Shown here: positions 1 through 5,474 of the stretch, in pieces | How the letters are laid out: each line of letters opens with the position of its first letter | Position numbering within the stretch: position 1 is the stretch's first letter | Source: Pseudomonadota bacterium | GTDB taxonomy: Bacteria > Pseudomonadota > Alphaproteobacteria > Rhizobiales > Tepidamorphaceae | Reading direction: 5' to 3' | NCBI GenBank assembly: GCA_023458595.1 | Contig: JAEWYT010000162.1 | Coordinates: 1-10,387 of the forward strand | Length of the DNA stretch: 10,387 nt | Notes under the pieces: model-generated | The model's database searches: none | What the model was told of the DNA's origin: nothing | The model's input: the letters and a program-made list of their open reading frames with translations, nothing else | Position numbers and translations under genes: made by a program

Positions 1-26
1 GGTGAGGGGGTGAGGACCGGTTTGCG

Positions 27-56
27 AAGCGGACGAAACGCAACGCGTTTCGAGCG
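27..56. repeat. Hairpin repeat, copy A (inverted partner at 8191-8220)
   Basis: The core is an 8-bp inverted repeat (cgaaacgc, loop aac, gcgtttcg; stem 34-41/45-52). The 30 bases match the reverse complement of 8191-8220 at 27 positions by hand alignment. Two such similar copies 8 kb apart, both outside genes, suggest a dispersed palindromic repeat family rather than a coincidence. Function is unknown. Confidence 0.7.
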
Positions 57-110
57 ACGAACGCCCGAGGCGCAAGCCGAGGGCCGGCAGGTTCAAAGCT
101 CACGCTGCAA

Positions 111-160
111 CCCCTCACCCGGATCGCTGACGCGATCCGACCTCTCCCCATGGGAGAGGT
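111..160. repeat. Twin-hairpin REP-like element
   Basis: Two adjacent perfect hairpins are visible. The first has 8-bp arms at 120-127 and 132-139 with loop tgac. The second has 9-bp arms at 140-148 (acctctccc) and 152-160 (gggagaggt) with loop cat. An accompanying cccctcaccc tract at 111-120 is roughly mirrored by ggtgaggggg at 1-10. This architecture resembles the abundant intergenic palindromic elements of Hyphomicrobiales. Together with copy A at 27-56 it fills most of the non-coding DNA at 1-219, in which I see no gene. Confidence 0.65.
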
Positions 161-206
161 GGGGTACCTGCCGCGCCGCCTCGACACCAAGATCACTGCC
201 TTGCAC

Positions 207-212
207 GAGGAG
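207..212 (+). promoter_or_regulatory. Ribosome binding site of the terminase-small-like gene
   Basis: GAGGAG lies seven bases before the ATG at 220. It fixes the start there rather than at an upstream in-frame GTG/ATG near base 10, whose extra 70 residues would be translated from repeat DNA. Confidence 0.75.
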
Positions 213-219
213 TCCCCCC

Positions 220-846
220 ATGCCCCACCTCCCCGAGGACCGCCTCGCGCTGGTCCGCAGGCTCTACGAAGCCTCCGAGCTCACCATCGCCGAGATCGCC
301 GTCCTGGCCGAGGTGTCGGAATCGGCGATCTACCAGCGCGCCCGCCGCGAGACGTGGGCGACGACGCGCCGGCCGGGCGTCACGCCGCGGCGCCAGAAGC
401 TGCGGCCGCCCGTTCCGCCGACGCCGGCGCTGCGCGCGCTCGCCGGCGACCAGGGCACAGCCGCCTCACGGACCCTCACCCCATCCCTCTCCCGCTCGCG
501 GGAGAGGGAGGAGCCCGCCGCCGGCGCCGCCCCGGCCGCCCTCCCCGGGGTCGCCGGGTTTCAGGACGTGGACAGGGCGGAGACGGCGCGGCGGCTGTGG
601 CTCGCGGTGAACCGGCACCTGGCGATGCTGGAGGCCGAGGACGCCCCCGACGGCGCGATCCGCGCGGCGCAGAACCTCTCGACGCTCGCCCGCACGCTGG
701 AGACGCTGATCGACGTGGAGCGCGGCCTCGCCCGGGACGCGTCCGCGCGGACGCAGCCCCTCGACGAAGGACCGGAGGATATCGATGAATTCCGCAACGA
801 GATTGCGCGCCGACTTGAGTCTCTGCTGGGTGCTCGACCTGTGTGA
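220..846 (+). CDS. Terminase small subunit-like (GTA/phage TerS-like) DNA-binding protein
   Basis: A 208-residue protein. Residues about 9-46 form a helix-turn-helix (LYEASELTIAEIAVLAEVS, then SAIYQRARRETW), the pattern found at the start of small terminase subunits that bind phage or GTA DNA. Residues about 110-208 are helical (ARRLWLAVNRHLAMLEAE, LSTLARTLETLIDVERGL) and end in DIDEFRNEIARRLESL, a C-terminal style I associate with alphaproteobacterial GTA TerS proteins. The proline/alanine linker between them contains a palindromic DNA element translated in frame (residues 85-99). The next frame overlaps its 3' end by 62 bases and resembles the beginning of a large terminase, which supports the packaging assignment. 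No other capsid or packaging gene is in the window, so it is probably a remnant or a repurposed DNA-binding protein. The HTH is secure. The terminase identity rests on recalled family features, not a search. Confidence 0.6.
   Translation: MPHLPEDRLALVRRLYEASELTIAEIAVLAEVSESAIYQRARRETWATTRRPGVTPRRQKLRPPVPPTPALRALAGDQGTAASRTLTPSLSRSREREEPAAGAAPAALPGVAGFQDVDRAETARRLWLAVNRHLAMLEAEDAPDGAIRAAQNLSTLARTLETLIDVERGLARDASARTQPLDEGPEDIDEFRNEIARRLESLLGARPV
484..509. repeat. Palindromic element embedded in the terminase-small-like CDS
   Basis: An 11-bp perfect stem (tccctctcccg at 484-494, cgggagaggga at 499-509) with loop ctcg. It sits inside the coding region and is read in frame as a Ser/Arg/Glu-rich peptide in the variable linker. 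The arms share the ctctccc/gggagag core of the intergenic hairpin at 140-160, so it is probably the same repeat family inserted into the gene. Confidence 0.75.
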
Positions 847-1096
847 CGAGGCCTGCGCCCTGGTCCCGCCCGGCTGGCGGGAGCGCCTCCTGTTCGACTG
901 GGTCTTGTGGGCCCGCCCCTCCCAGCTTCCCCCCGGCGCGCTCGGCCCGGTTCGCGATTTCGTCCTGCTCGAAGACCCGGACGGGGCGGAAGTCGCCGAC
1001 GGCGCCCCGGCCGACCCGGACGGAAACGAGCCGGACGGAAACGAGCCGGGCGGAAACGAGCCGGGCGCACCCGGGCCGGATGGCCGGGCCGGCTAG
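785..1096 (+). pseudogene. Probable 5' fragment of a terminase large subunit, fused to a low-complexity tail
   Basis: A 103-residue frame whose ATG lies 62 bases inside the upstream TerS-like gene, as in coupled terS-terL pairs. Residues about 27-62 include LLFDWVLWARPSQLPP and then VRDFVLL. This resembles the lead-in of GTA/phage large terminases, where a W-x-x-WAR-x-x-QLPP stretch is soon followed by a hydrophobic strand and the Walker A GGRGAGKT. Here the sequence leaves the family pattern right after DFVLL. It continues as an acidic, glycine/proline-rich tail with three DGNEP-type repeats, and no Walker A is present. The ATPase and nuclease domains are therefore missing. It may be a decayed gene or a short expressed protein. 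The alternative is an unrelated orphan frame, since the similarity is judged from memory. Confidence 0.45.
1019..1063 (+). repeat. 15-bp tandem repeat, three units
   Basis: Three consecutive 15-base units (gacggaaacgagccg twice, then ggcggaaacgagccg) differ by one base and encode DGNEP, DGNEP, GGNEP. They lie in the low-complexity tail of the terminase-large-like fragment. Near-identity at the DNA level suggests recent slippage expansion. Confidence 0.9.
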
Positions 1097-1097
1097 T

Positions 1098-1118
1098 CCG
1101 CCTGCCAGCGGCAGGCGG
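1098..1118 (+). terminator. Hairpin just after the 1096 stop, possible terminator
   Basis: A perfect 9-bp stem (ccgcctgcc / ggcaggcgg) with loop agc starts one base after the TAG stop. Only a short gtttt run follows, about eight bases later, so it is a weak intrinsic terminator candidate. The rest of the 200-base gap to the next gene shows nothing I can identify. Confidence 0.45.
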
Positions 1119-1296
1119 TCGCCCCGTTTTCGCCGCCCTGGAACGCATTTTCCACGCTTTCGACGCGGGGGAGCAGGATTTTTCCCGTTTCTCCGGAACT
1201 TTGGTTGCCGGTGCTTGGGGGCAGGCCCGCCGGCTCCCTATTTTCAGTGACGGATCAAGGACCGGCCGCGTGGCGGCGAAGGAAGGCGTTACGACA

Positions 1297-1749
1297 ATGG
1301 CGGACATCGTCGAACTCGAGCAGGGCGTCTTCGTCGCCGGCCAGCTTCGCGCGGCGGACTTCGACCGGCTGGCGGCGCTCGGCGTGCGCGCCGTCGTTTC
1401 GAACCGTCCGGACGGCGAGGCCGAGGGCCAGCTCGACAGCGGCGCGGCGGCGGCGGCCGCCCGGCGCAACGGGCTTTCGTTCCGCTATCTGCCCGTCGCC
1501 AGCGTCGACGTCGCCGAGGACGGCCCGGTCGCGGACTTCGCCGCAGCCGTTGCCGAACTCGCCGGCCCGGTGCTGTTCTATTGCGGCACCGGCACGCGCG
1601 CGGCGCTCCTGTGGGCGCAGGCGAGCGTCGCCCGCCTCGGCGTCGGCGAGACGGTCGGGATCGCCGGCCGCGCCGGCTTCGACCTTTCCCCCTACGCCGA
1701 CATCCTCGAGGAGCGGGCGGCGGCAGCGAGCCTCGCCGCCGCCGCCTGA
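1297..1749 (+). CDS. DUF442/TIGR01244-type phosphatase-like protein
   Basis: A 150-residue protein of the small protein-tyrosine-phosphatase-fold family annotated as DUF442, beta-lactamase-hydrolase-like or TIGR01244 sulfur transferase. Visible marks are VFVAGQL near residue 11, VVSNRPDGE at 33-41 (the family's NRPDGE box) and the P-loop YCGTGTRA, giving Cys96 and Arg101 spaced C-x4-R as usual for this family rather than the C-x5-R of classical PTPs. In some bacteria the domain is fused to a metallo-beta-lactamase sulfur dioxygenase, hinting at sulfide or persulfide metabolism, but no such partner is present here. The length fits a stand-alone single domain. The ATG has a GGAAGG sequence about ten bases upstream (near 1281-1286). 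It converges with the minus-strand AHSA1 gene, 38 bases away. Family assignment is fairly sure; the substrate is unknown. Confidence 0.75.
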   Translation: MADIVELEQGVFVAGQLRAADFDRLAALGVRAVVSNRPDGEAEGQLDSGAAAAAARRNGLSFRYLPVASVDVAEDGPVADFAAAVAELAGPVLFYCGTGTRAALLWAQASVARLGVGETVGIAGRAGFDLSPYADILEERAAAASLAAAA

Positions 1750-1769
1750 CGGCACCGTCTCGCCTCTGC

Positions 1770-1796
1770 CCGGCCTCTGCCGCGGCCTCAGGCCGG
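1770..1796. terminator. Hairpin between convergent genes
   Basis: A 7-bp inverted repeat (ccggcct at 1770-1776, aggccgg at 1790-1796) lies between the stops of the two convergent genes and overlaps the minus-strand stop. There is no T-run, so a role in termination is only possible. Confidence 0.25.
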
Positions 1797-2336
1797 CAGG
1801 CGCCGGTCGTACTCCGCCTTGAGGGGGGCGAAGCTGTCCCAGAACGGCGCCGGCCTGCGGCCCTCCGCCACCGCGACCAGCACGTCGAGATGCGCATGCC
1901 AGCCGGCCGAGACGCCGAGCAGCGTCGAGCGGTTCGGCGCGCGGGCGTGGACGAGCGTCAGGAGCACGGTGCTGCCGCGCGGCTCGAGCGTGATGGTGAC
2001 GTCGCCGTGCTCGGCGAAGCGGAACGAGAGCATGCGCGGCGGCTCGGCCGCCAGGATCTCGCAGGTCGCGCGGTGCTCGCCCGAATCGCCCTCGGGGCGC
2101 TCGCCGGGCGGGTCGGACAGTTCGTCGTTGCGCCAGACGAGCTCGAACTCGGCGCCGGGCGTCAGCGTCATCTCGCCGGCGGCGAGCCACTTGCGGCGCA
2201 GGTCGCTCTCGGTCAGGTAGGCCCAGACGCGCTCGACGGGGCCCGGCAGGACGCGCCGGATCGTCAGCGTGGCGGGTCCGGTGACGGCGCCGTAGGCGTC
2301 GGTCGTCGCTGTGTCGGTCGTCGCAGTGTCGGTCAT
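1788..2336 (-). CDS. AHSA1/SRPBCC-domain protein
   Basis: A 182-residue single-domain protein of the START-like SRPBCC superfamily, AHSA1 branch. The domain opens with ATLTIRRVLPGPVERVWAYLTESDLRRKWLAAGEM, whose pattern (beta strand, P-x-x-VW-x-x-LT, then KW) is diagnostic. It continues with FRFAEHGDVTITLEP and closes with a C-terminal helix containing GWHAHLDVLVAVAEG. These folds bind hydrophobic ligands; the ligand here cannot be read from sequence. The first 15 residues are a TDTATTDTATTD repeat encoded by a DNA repeat, probably unstructured. The ATG overlaps the stop of the upstream arsR-type gene (ATGA), with a GGAGAAGAG ribosome site inside that gene, so the two are translationally coupled. 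ArsR-AHSA1 pairs are widespread, with the repressor controlling its own operon. Confidence 0.85.
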   Translation of the reverse strand: MTDTATTDTATTDAYGAVTGPATLTIRRVLPGPVERVWAYLTESDLRRKWLAAGEMTLTPGAEFELVWRNDELSDPPGERPEGDSGEHRATCEILAAEPPRMLSFRFAEHGDVTITLEPRGSTVLLTLVHARAPNRSTLLGVSAGWHAHLDVLVAVAEGRRPAPFWDSFAPLKAEYDRRLPA

Positions 2337-2704
2337 CGCTCTTCTCCGTTCTCTCCGTTGGGATCGTGCTTGCCGGCGTCTTCCTCGCGCAGGAGCCGGT
2401 CGAGGGCATCGAGGCGGTCCGTCCAGAAGCGCTCGTAGAAGCTCAGCCATTCGTGCGCGCTCTCGAGCGGGCCCGGCGCGAGGCGGCAGACATGCGTGCG
2501 CCCCCTCACCTCGCGGCGGATCAGGCCGGCGCCCTCCAGCGCCTTGATGTGCTTCGACGCGGCGGCGAGCGAGATGTCGAACGGCTCGGCGAGCTGGCTC
2601 ACCGTGCGCTCGCCCAGGCTCAGCTCCCGCAGCATCCGCCGGCGCGTGGCGTCGCCGAGGGCGTGGAAGACGGCGTTCAGTTCGGGTGTCTGTAATTCAA
2701 CCAT
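2333..2704 (-). CDS. ArsR-family transcriptional repressor (AHSA1-linked)
   Basis: A 123-residue winged-helix repressor. It opens with LNAVFHALGDATRRRMLREL, the typical ArsR/SmtB start, followed by the HTH TVSQLAEPFDISLAAASKHI, then KALEGAGLIRREVRGRTHVCRL (wing), and a C-terminal aromatic helix with WLSFYERFWTDRLDALDRLL. There is no ELCVCDL metal site and only one cysteine, so it belongs to the non-metal group usually encoded beside AHSA1 proteins. The start is set at the ATG at 2704. An ATG 12 codons upstream (2740) would lie upstream of the -10 element and within the -35 element, so it is unlikely. No Shine-Dalgarno sequence precedes 2704, consistent with a leaderless transcript. It probably represses itself and the downstream AHSA1 gene through the two palindromes at its start. 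The inducer is unknown. Confidence 0.9.
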   Translation of the reverse strand: MVELQTPELNAVFHALGDATRRRMLRELSLGERTVSQLAEPFDISLAAASKHIKALEGAGLIRREVRGRTHVCRLAPGPLESAHEWLSFYERFWTDRLDALDRLLREEDAGKHDPNGENGEER

Positions 2705-2714
2705 GTGGTTGAAT
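2695..2714. promoter_or_regulatory. Operator palindrome overlapping the arsR start codon
   Basis: A perfect palindrome with 9-bp arms, attcaacca-tg-tggttgaat. The start codon of the ArsR gene lies in its centre (2702-2704, complement) and its far edge overlaps the -10 element (2712-2717). A bound dimer would block RNA polymerase and initiation. The symmetry suits an ArsR-type dimer. Confidence 0.85.
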
Positions 2715-2740
2715 ATATCCGGGCCGGCATGAATAGTCAA
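2712..2740 (-). promoter_or_regulatory. Promoter of the arsR-AHSA1 operon
   Basis: Read on the minus strand, TTGACT (2740-2735) is followed 17 bases later by TATATT (2717-2712), a near-consensus vegetative promoter in otherwise GC-rich DNA. Transcription is expected to start about 7 bases downstream, near 2705-2704, at or one base from the A of the ATG, so the mRNA would have no 5' leader. Both elements overlap operator palindromes. Confidence 0.8.
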
Positions 2741-2754
2741 CCAGTCGGTTGAAT
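2735..2754. promoter_or_regulatory. Second, imperfect operator palindrome over the -35
   Basis: agtcaacca-gt-cggttgaat matches itself at 7 of 9 arm positions and repeats the tcaacca/ggttga core of the proximal site. Its centre is 40 bp from the proximal centre, close to four helical turns, and it covers the -35 hexamer (2735-2740). Cooperative binding of two dimers on one DNA face is plausible. Confidence 0.75.
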
Positions 2755-2938
2755 ATTCTCCGGCCCGGCCTTTCCCGCCGGTTCCGCTTCGCGCCGGCCG
2801 GGATAACGGGCACTATGCGTTCCTGATTCGGCCGCCCCCGGGACCGGGACAATTGGAACGACAGGCCTTGCATGGTGACACGCCCGACGGGGTCGGGATC
2901 GGCGCCGGTAGACAGATGAGGAAGATACCAGACCGGCC

Positions 2939-4675
2939 ATGACCGAGTTGAGCGGCGGCAACGTCTTCTACGAACTGGCGCTGCTGATGGCGATCGCATC
3001 GGCGGTGGGCATCCTCGGGCTGCTGCTGAAGCAGCCGCTGATCGTCGCCTTCATCGCCACCGGCATTCTGGTCGGCGGCGATGCCTTGGGCGTCGTCCAT
3101 TCGGCCGACCATATCGATCTCCTGGCCGAGGTCGGCATCGCGGCGCTCCTGTTCCTGGTCGGATTGAAGCTCGACCTCAAGATCATCCGCAGCCTCGGCG
3201 CCGTGGCGCTTGCCACGGGGCTGGGCCAGGTGATCTTCACCTCCGTGGTCGGATTCGGAATCTGCCTGTCGCTGGGCCTGGACGCGCTGACCAGCGTCTA
3301 TGTCTCGGTCGCGCTGACATTCTCCAGCACCATCATCATCGTCAAGCTGCTCTCCGACAAGCGCGAGCTCGATTCCCTGCACGGCCGTATCGCGCTCGGT
3401 TTTCTGATCGTGCAGGACATTGCCGTGGTTGTGGCGATGGTCGCGCTGTCGGCGATCGGCGTGGGGGCCGGCGACAGTCCGTCGGGGTTCGGCATCGCCG
3501 GCGTCGTCGGCAGTGGTCTGGTGATGGTTGCCATCGTGGTCGTATTCGCGCGCTATGCAGCCGAGGAGTTGGTACGGCTCGTCGCCCGCGTACCGGAGCT
3601 GCTCGTCACGTTCTCGCTCGCCTGGGCGGTCCTGTTCGCCGCTCTGGGCGATTTTCTTGGCTTCGGCAAAGAACTGGGCGGCCTTCTGGCAGGCATCGCT
3701 CTGGCTTCCACCTCCTATCGCGACGCCATCGCCTCGAGGCTCGCCAGTCTCCGAGATTTCCTGCTGCTCTTCTTTTTCGTCGGATTGGGGTCACGCCTCG
3801 ATCTGAGCGTTCTCGGCGACCAGGTATTCGGATCACTGGTGCTGTCGGCATTCGTTCTCGTCGGCAATCCGCTGATCGTCATGGCCATCATGGGCTACAT
3901 GGGCTACGGCAAGCGGACCGGGTTTCTTGCCGGCCTTACGGTTGCACAGATCAGCGAGTTCTCGCTCATTTTCATGGCGATGGGACTGACGCTCGGTCAG
4001 GTACGGCCGGATGCGCTTGGCCTCGTGACGCTGGTGGGCCTGATCACTATCACCGCGTCGACCTACATGATTATCTATTCCTATCAGCTGTACCGTGTCT
4101 TCGAGCCCTATCTCGGCTTTCTCGAGCGAAACGACCCGTTCCGCGAACTCGCGCTCGAGGACGACGCCAGGAACCACACCTACGACATCATCCTGTTCGG
4201 GCTCGGCCGCTACGGAACGTCCATCGGCCGAGCCATCCAATCGCGCGGCCACTCGGTTCTCGGCGTCGATTTCGATCCGGAGGCGGTTCGTCGGTGGCGC
4301 CGCCGCGGCCGGCACGCCGTCTACGGTGATGCTGAGGATCCAGAGTTCATTCCGACTTTGCCGCTGGCGGCGGCGAAATGGGTCGTGGTAGCAACGCCGT
4401 CGATCGGCAGCAGTATCTCATTTCAGGACAGCCGTATCGCCCTGATCGATAGCCTGCAAAAGGAAGGTTTCGCAGGCAAGATCGCGGTTAGGTGCCATGA
4501 CGTGCGCGAGATGCGGCTGTTCACGTCTCTTGGGGCGGCCGTCGTGCTGTTGCCGTTTTCCGATGCCGCCGGTTATGCTATCGAGTTGCTCGGCATCGGC
4601 GGCGCAGCGATCCGGGAAGGCGAGCGCCTTCTCGACGATGATGACGATGAAGTGGACCAGCGGCTGCTCGAATGA
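2939..4675 (+). CDS. CPA2/Kef-type monovalent cation:proton antiporter with TrkA-N domain
   Basis: A 578-residue inner-membrane antiporter. Residues about 10-390 are strongly hydrophobic and carry CPA2 marks: PLIVAFIATGILVGG, LLFLVGLKLDLK, FLIVQD with the Gln159-Asp160 pair typical of Kef-like members at the ion site, and AQISEFSLI. A C-terminal cytoplasmic TrkA-N domain starts at IILFGLGRYGTSIGRA (GLGRYG 421-426), with acidic Asp444 ending strand 2, which suggests NAD(H)-type gating of K+ or Na+ efflux. The tail ends in LLDDDDDEVDQ. Length and domain order match the full family. GAGGAAG lies about 14 bases before the ATG, a rather long spacing. GC looks lower and more uneven than in flanking genes: hand counts of three 60-base lines gave 67, 62 and 53 percent, against 65 to 72 percent in two lines from the genes downstream. 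This hints at acquisition by transfer. K+ versus Na+ cannot be decided. Confidence 0.88.
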   Translation: MTELSGGNVFYELALLMAIASAVGILGLLLKQPLIVAFIATGILVGGDALGVVHSADHIDLLAEVGIAALLFLVGLKLDLKIIRSLGAVALATGLGQVIFTSVVGFGICLSLGLDALTSVYVSVALTFSSTIIIVKLLSDKRELDSLHGRIALGFLIVQDIAVVVAMVALSAIGVGAGDSPSGFGIAGVVGSGLVMVAIVVVFARYAAEELVRLVARVPELLVTFSLAWAVLFAALGDFLGFGKELGGLLAGIALASTSYRDAIASRLASLRDFLLLFFFVGLGSRLDLSVLGDQVFGSLVLSAFVLVGNPLIVMAIMGYMGYGKRTGFLAGLTVAQISEFSLIFMAMGLTLGQVRPDALGLVTLVGLITITASTYMIIYSYQLYRVFEPYLGFLERNDPFRELALEDDARNHTYDIILFGLGRYGTSIGRAIQSRGHSVLGVDFDPEAVRRWRRRGRHAVYGDAEDPEFIPTLPLAAAKWVVVATPSIGSSISFQDSRIALIDSLQKEGFAGKIAVRCHDVREMRLFTSLGAAVVLLPFSDAAGYAIELLGIGGAAIREGERLLDDDDDEVDQRLLE

Positions 4676-4715
4676 CCACCGCCTTCGCCGGTAATGCCTA
4701 CCGGAACAGATGTGA

Positions 4716-5474
4716 TCGTCCTGGCACAATCGCGCGGGCCAGTCCCTGGAAGGCGCCGAAACCGCCATCCTGCTCGCCCAGGCCGGCGAGTTCGGTTTCG
4801 TCCTGTTCTCGCTCGCCCGCTCCAACGGCGTCCTGTCGGCGGACGCGAGCCAGTTCCTGGTGGTCGTCGTCGGCCTGTCGATGGCCGCGACGCCGTTCCT
4901 GTCGCGCCTGAGCGTCGTCGTCTCGCGGCGCATTCAGGTGCTGGACGAGGACGAGGGAGCGGACGGCAGGGAGGCCGAAGCGCTGGAGGGCCACGTCGTG
5001 ATCGGCGGCTTCGGCCGCGTCGGGCGCACGATCGCCCGGGTGCTCGAGTCCGAGAACGTCCCCTATGTGGCGATCGACCAGAACGCCCGGCTCGTCGGTC
5101 GCGAGCGCAAGGAGGGGCGTCGCATCTTCTTCGGCGACGCCGGCCGCGAGGAGATCCTCGACCGTGCCGGCGCCGAGCGCGCGAGGGCCTTCATCGTCAC
5201 GGTCGACTCGCCGCAGAATGCCGAGCACATGGTCCGCGCCGCCTGCCGGCGCCGGCCCGACGCGCCGGTCTATGCGCGCGCCCGCGACGCCGAGCACGCG
5301 CGCGCGCTGTCCCGGCTGGGCGCCGAGGTCGTCGTCCCGGAGGCGGTGGAAGCGAGCTTGCGCCTGGCAGGCCGGATCCTGTCCGGATTGGGGTGGCCGG
5401 AGGATGCGGTGTCGCGCCGTATCGACCAGGAGCGCGACCGCGAGCTGGTGCTGCTCGAACGGGAGGAGGAGTGA
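4716..5474 (+). pseudogene. 5'-truncated Kef-type antiporter: last membrane helices plus TrkA-N domain
   Basis: The reading frame opens after a TGA at 4713-4715 and has no ATG before antiporter homology begins near 4740. It starts at what would be residue about 330 of a complete protein: ETAILLAQAGEFGFVLFSLA, a second helix QFLVVVVGLSMAATPFLSRL, a charged linker, then a full TrkA-N domain HVVIGGFGRVGRTIARVLE with acidic strand-2 end VAID and the family ending VVVPEAVEASLRLAGRIL. Roughly the first ten membrane helices are absent, so it cannot transport ions alone. It differs from the upstream antiporter and is not a duplication of it. The frame is intact and GC-rich to its stop, which touches the next gene's ATG. 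A GTG at 4860 could start a 204-residue protein with part of the last helix and the TrkA-N domain. It is either a pseudogene still read in the operon or a residual regulatory subunit. Confidence 0.75.
5461..5470 (+). promoter_or_regulatory. Ribosome binding site of channel 1
   Basis: The purine-rich gggaggagga lies within the last codons of the truncated Kef frame, five bases before the ATG at 5475. The TGA at 5472-5474 directly precedes that ATG, an arrangement expected for translational coupling. Confidence 0.8.

Noticed and set aside
10..219. N-terminal extension of the terminase-small-like protein
   Set aside because: The in-frame stretch translates palindromic repeat DNA, while a good GAGGAG site precedes the ATG at 220.
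561..1469. Minus-strand open frame across the terminase stub and phosphatase-like gene
   Set aside because: Low-complexity Ala/Arg/Pro translation spanning unrelated genes and non-coding DNA; no domain.
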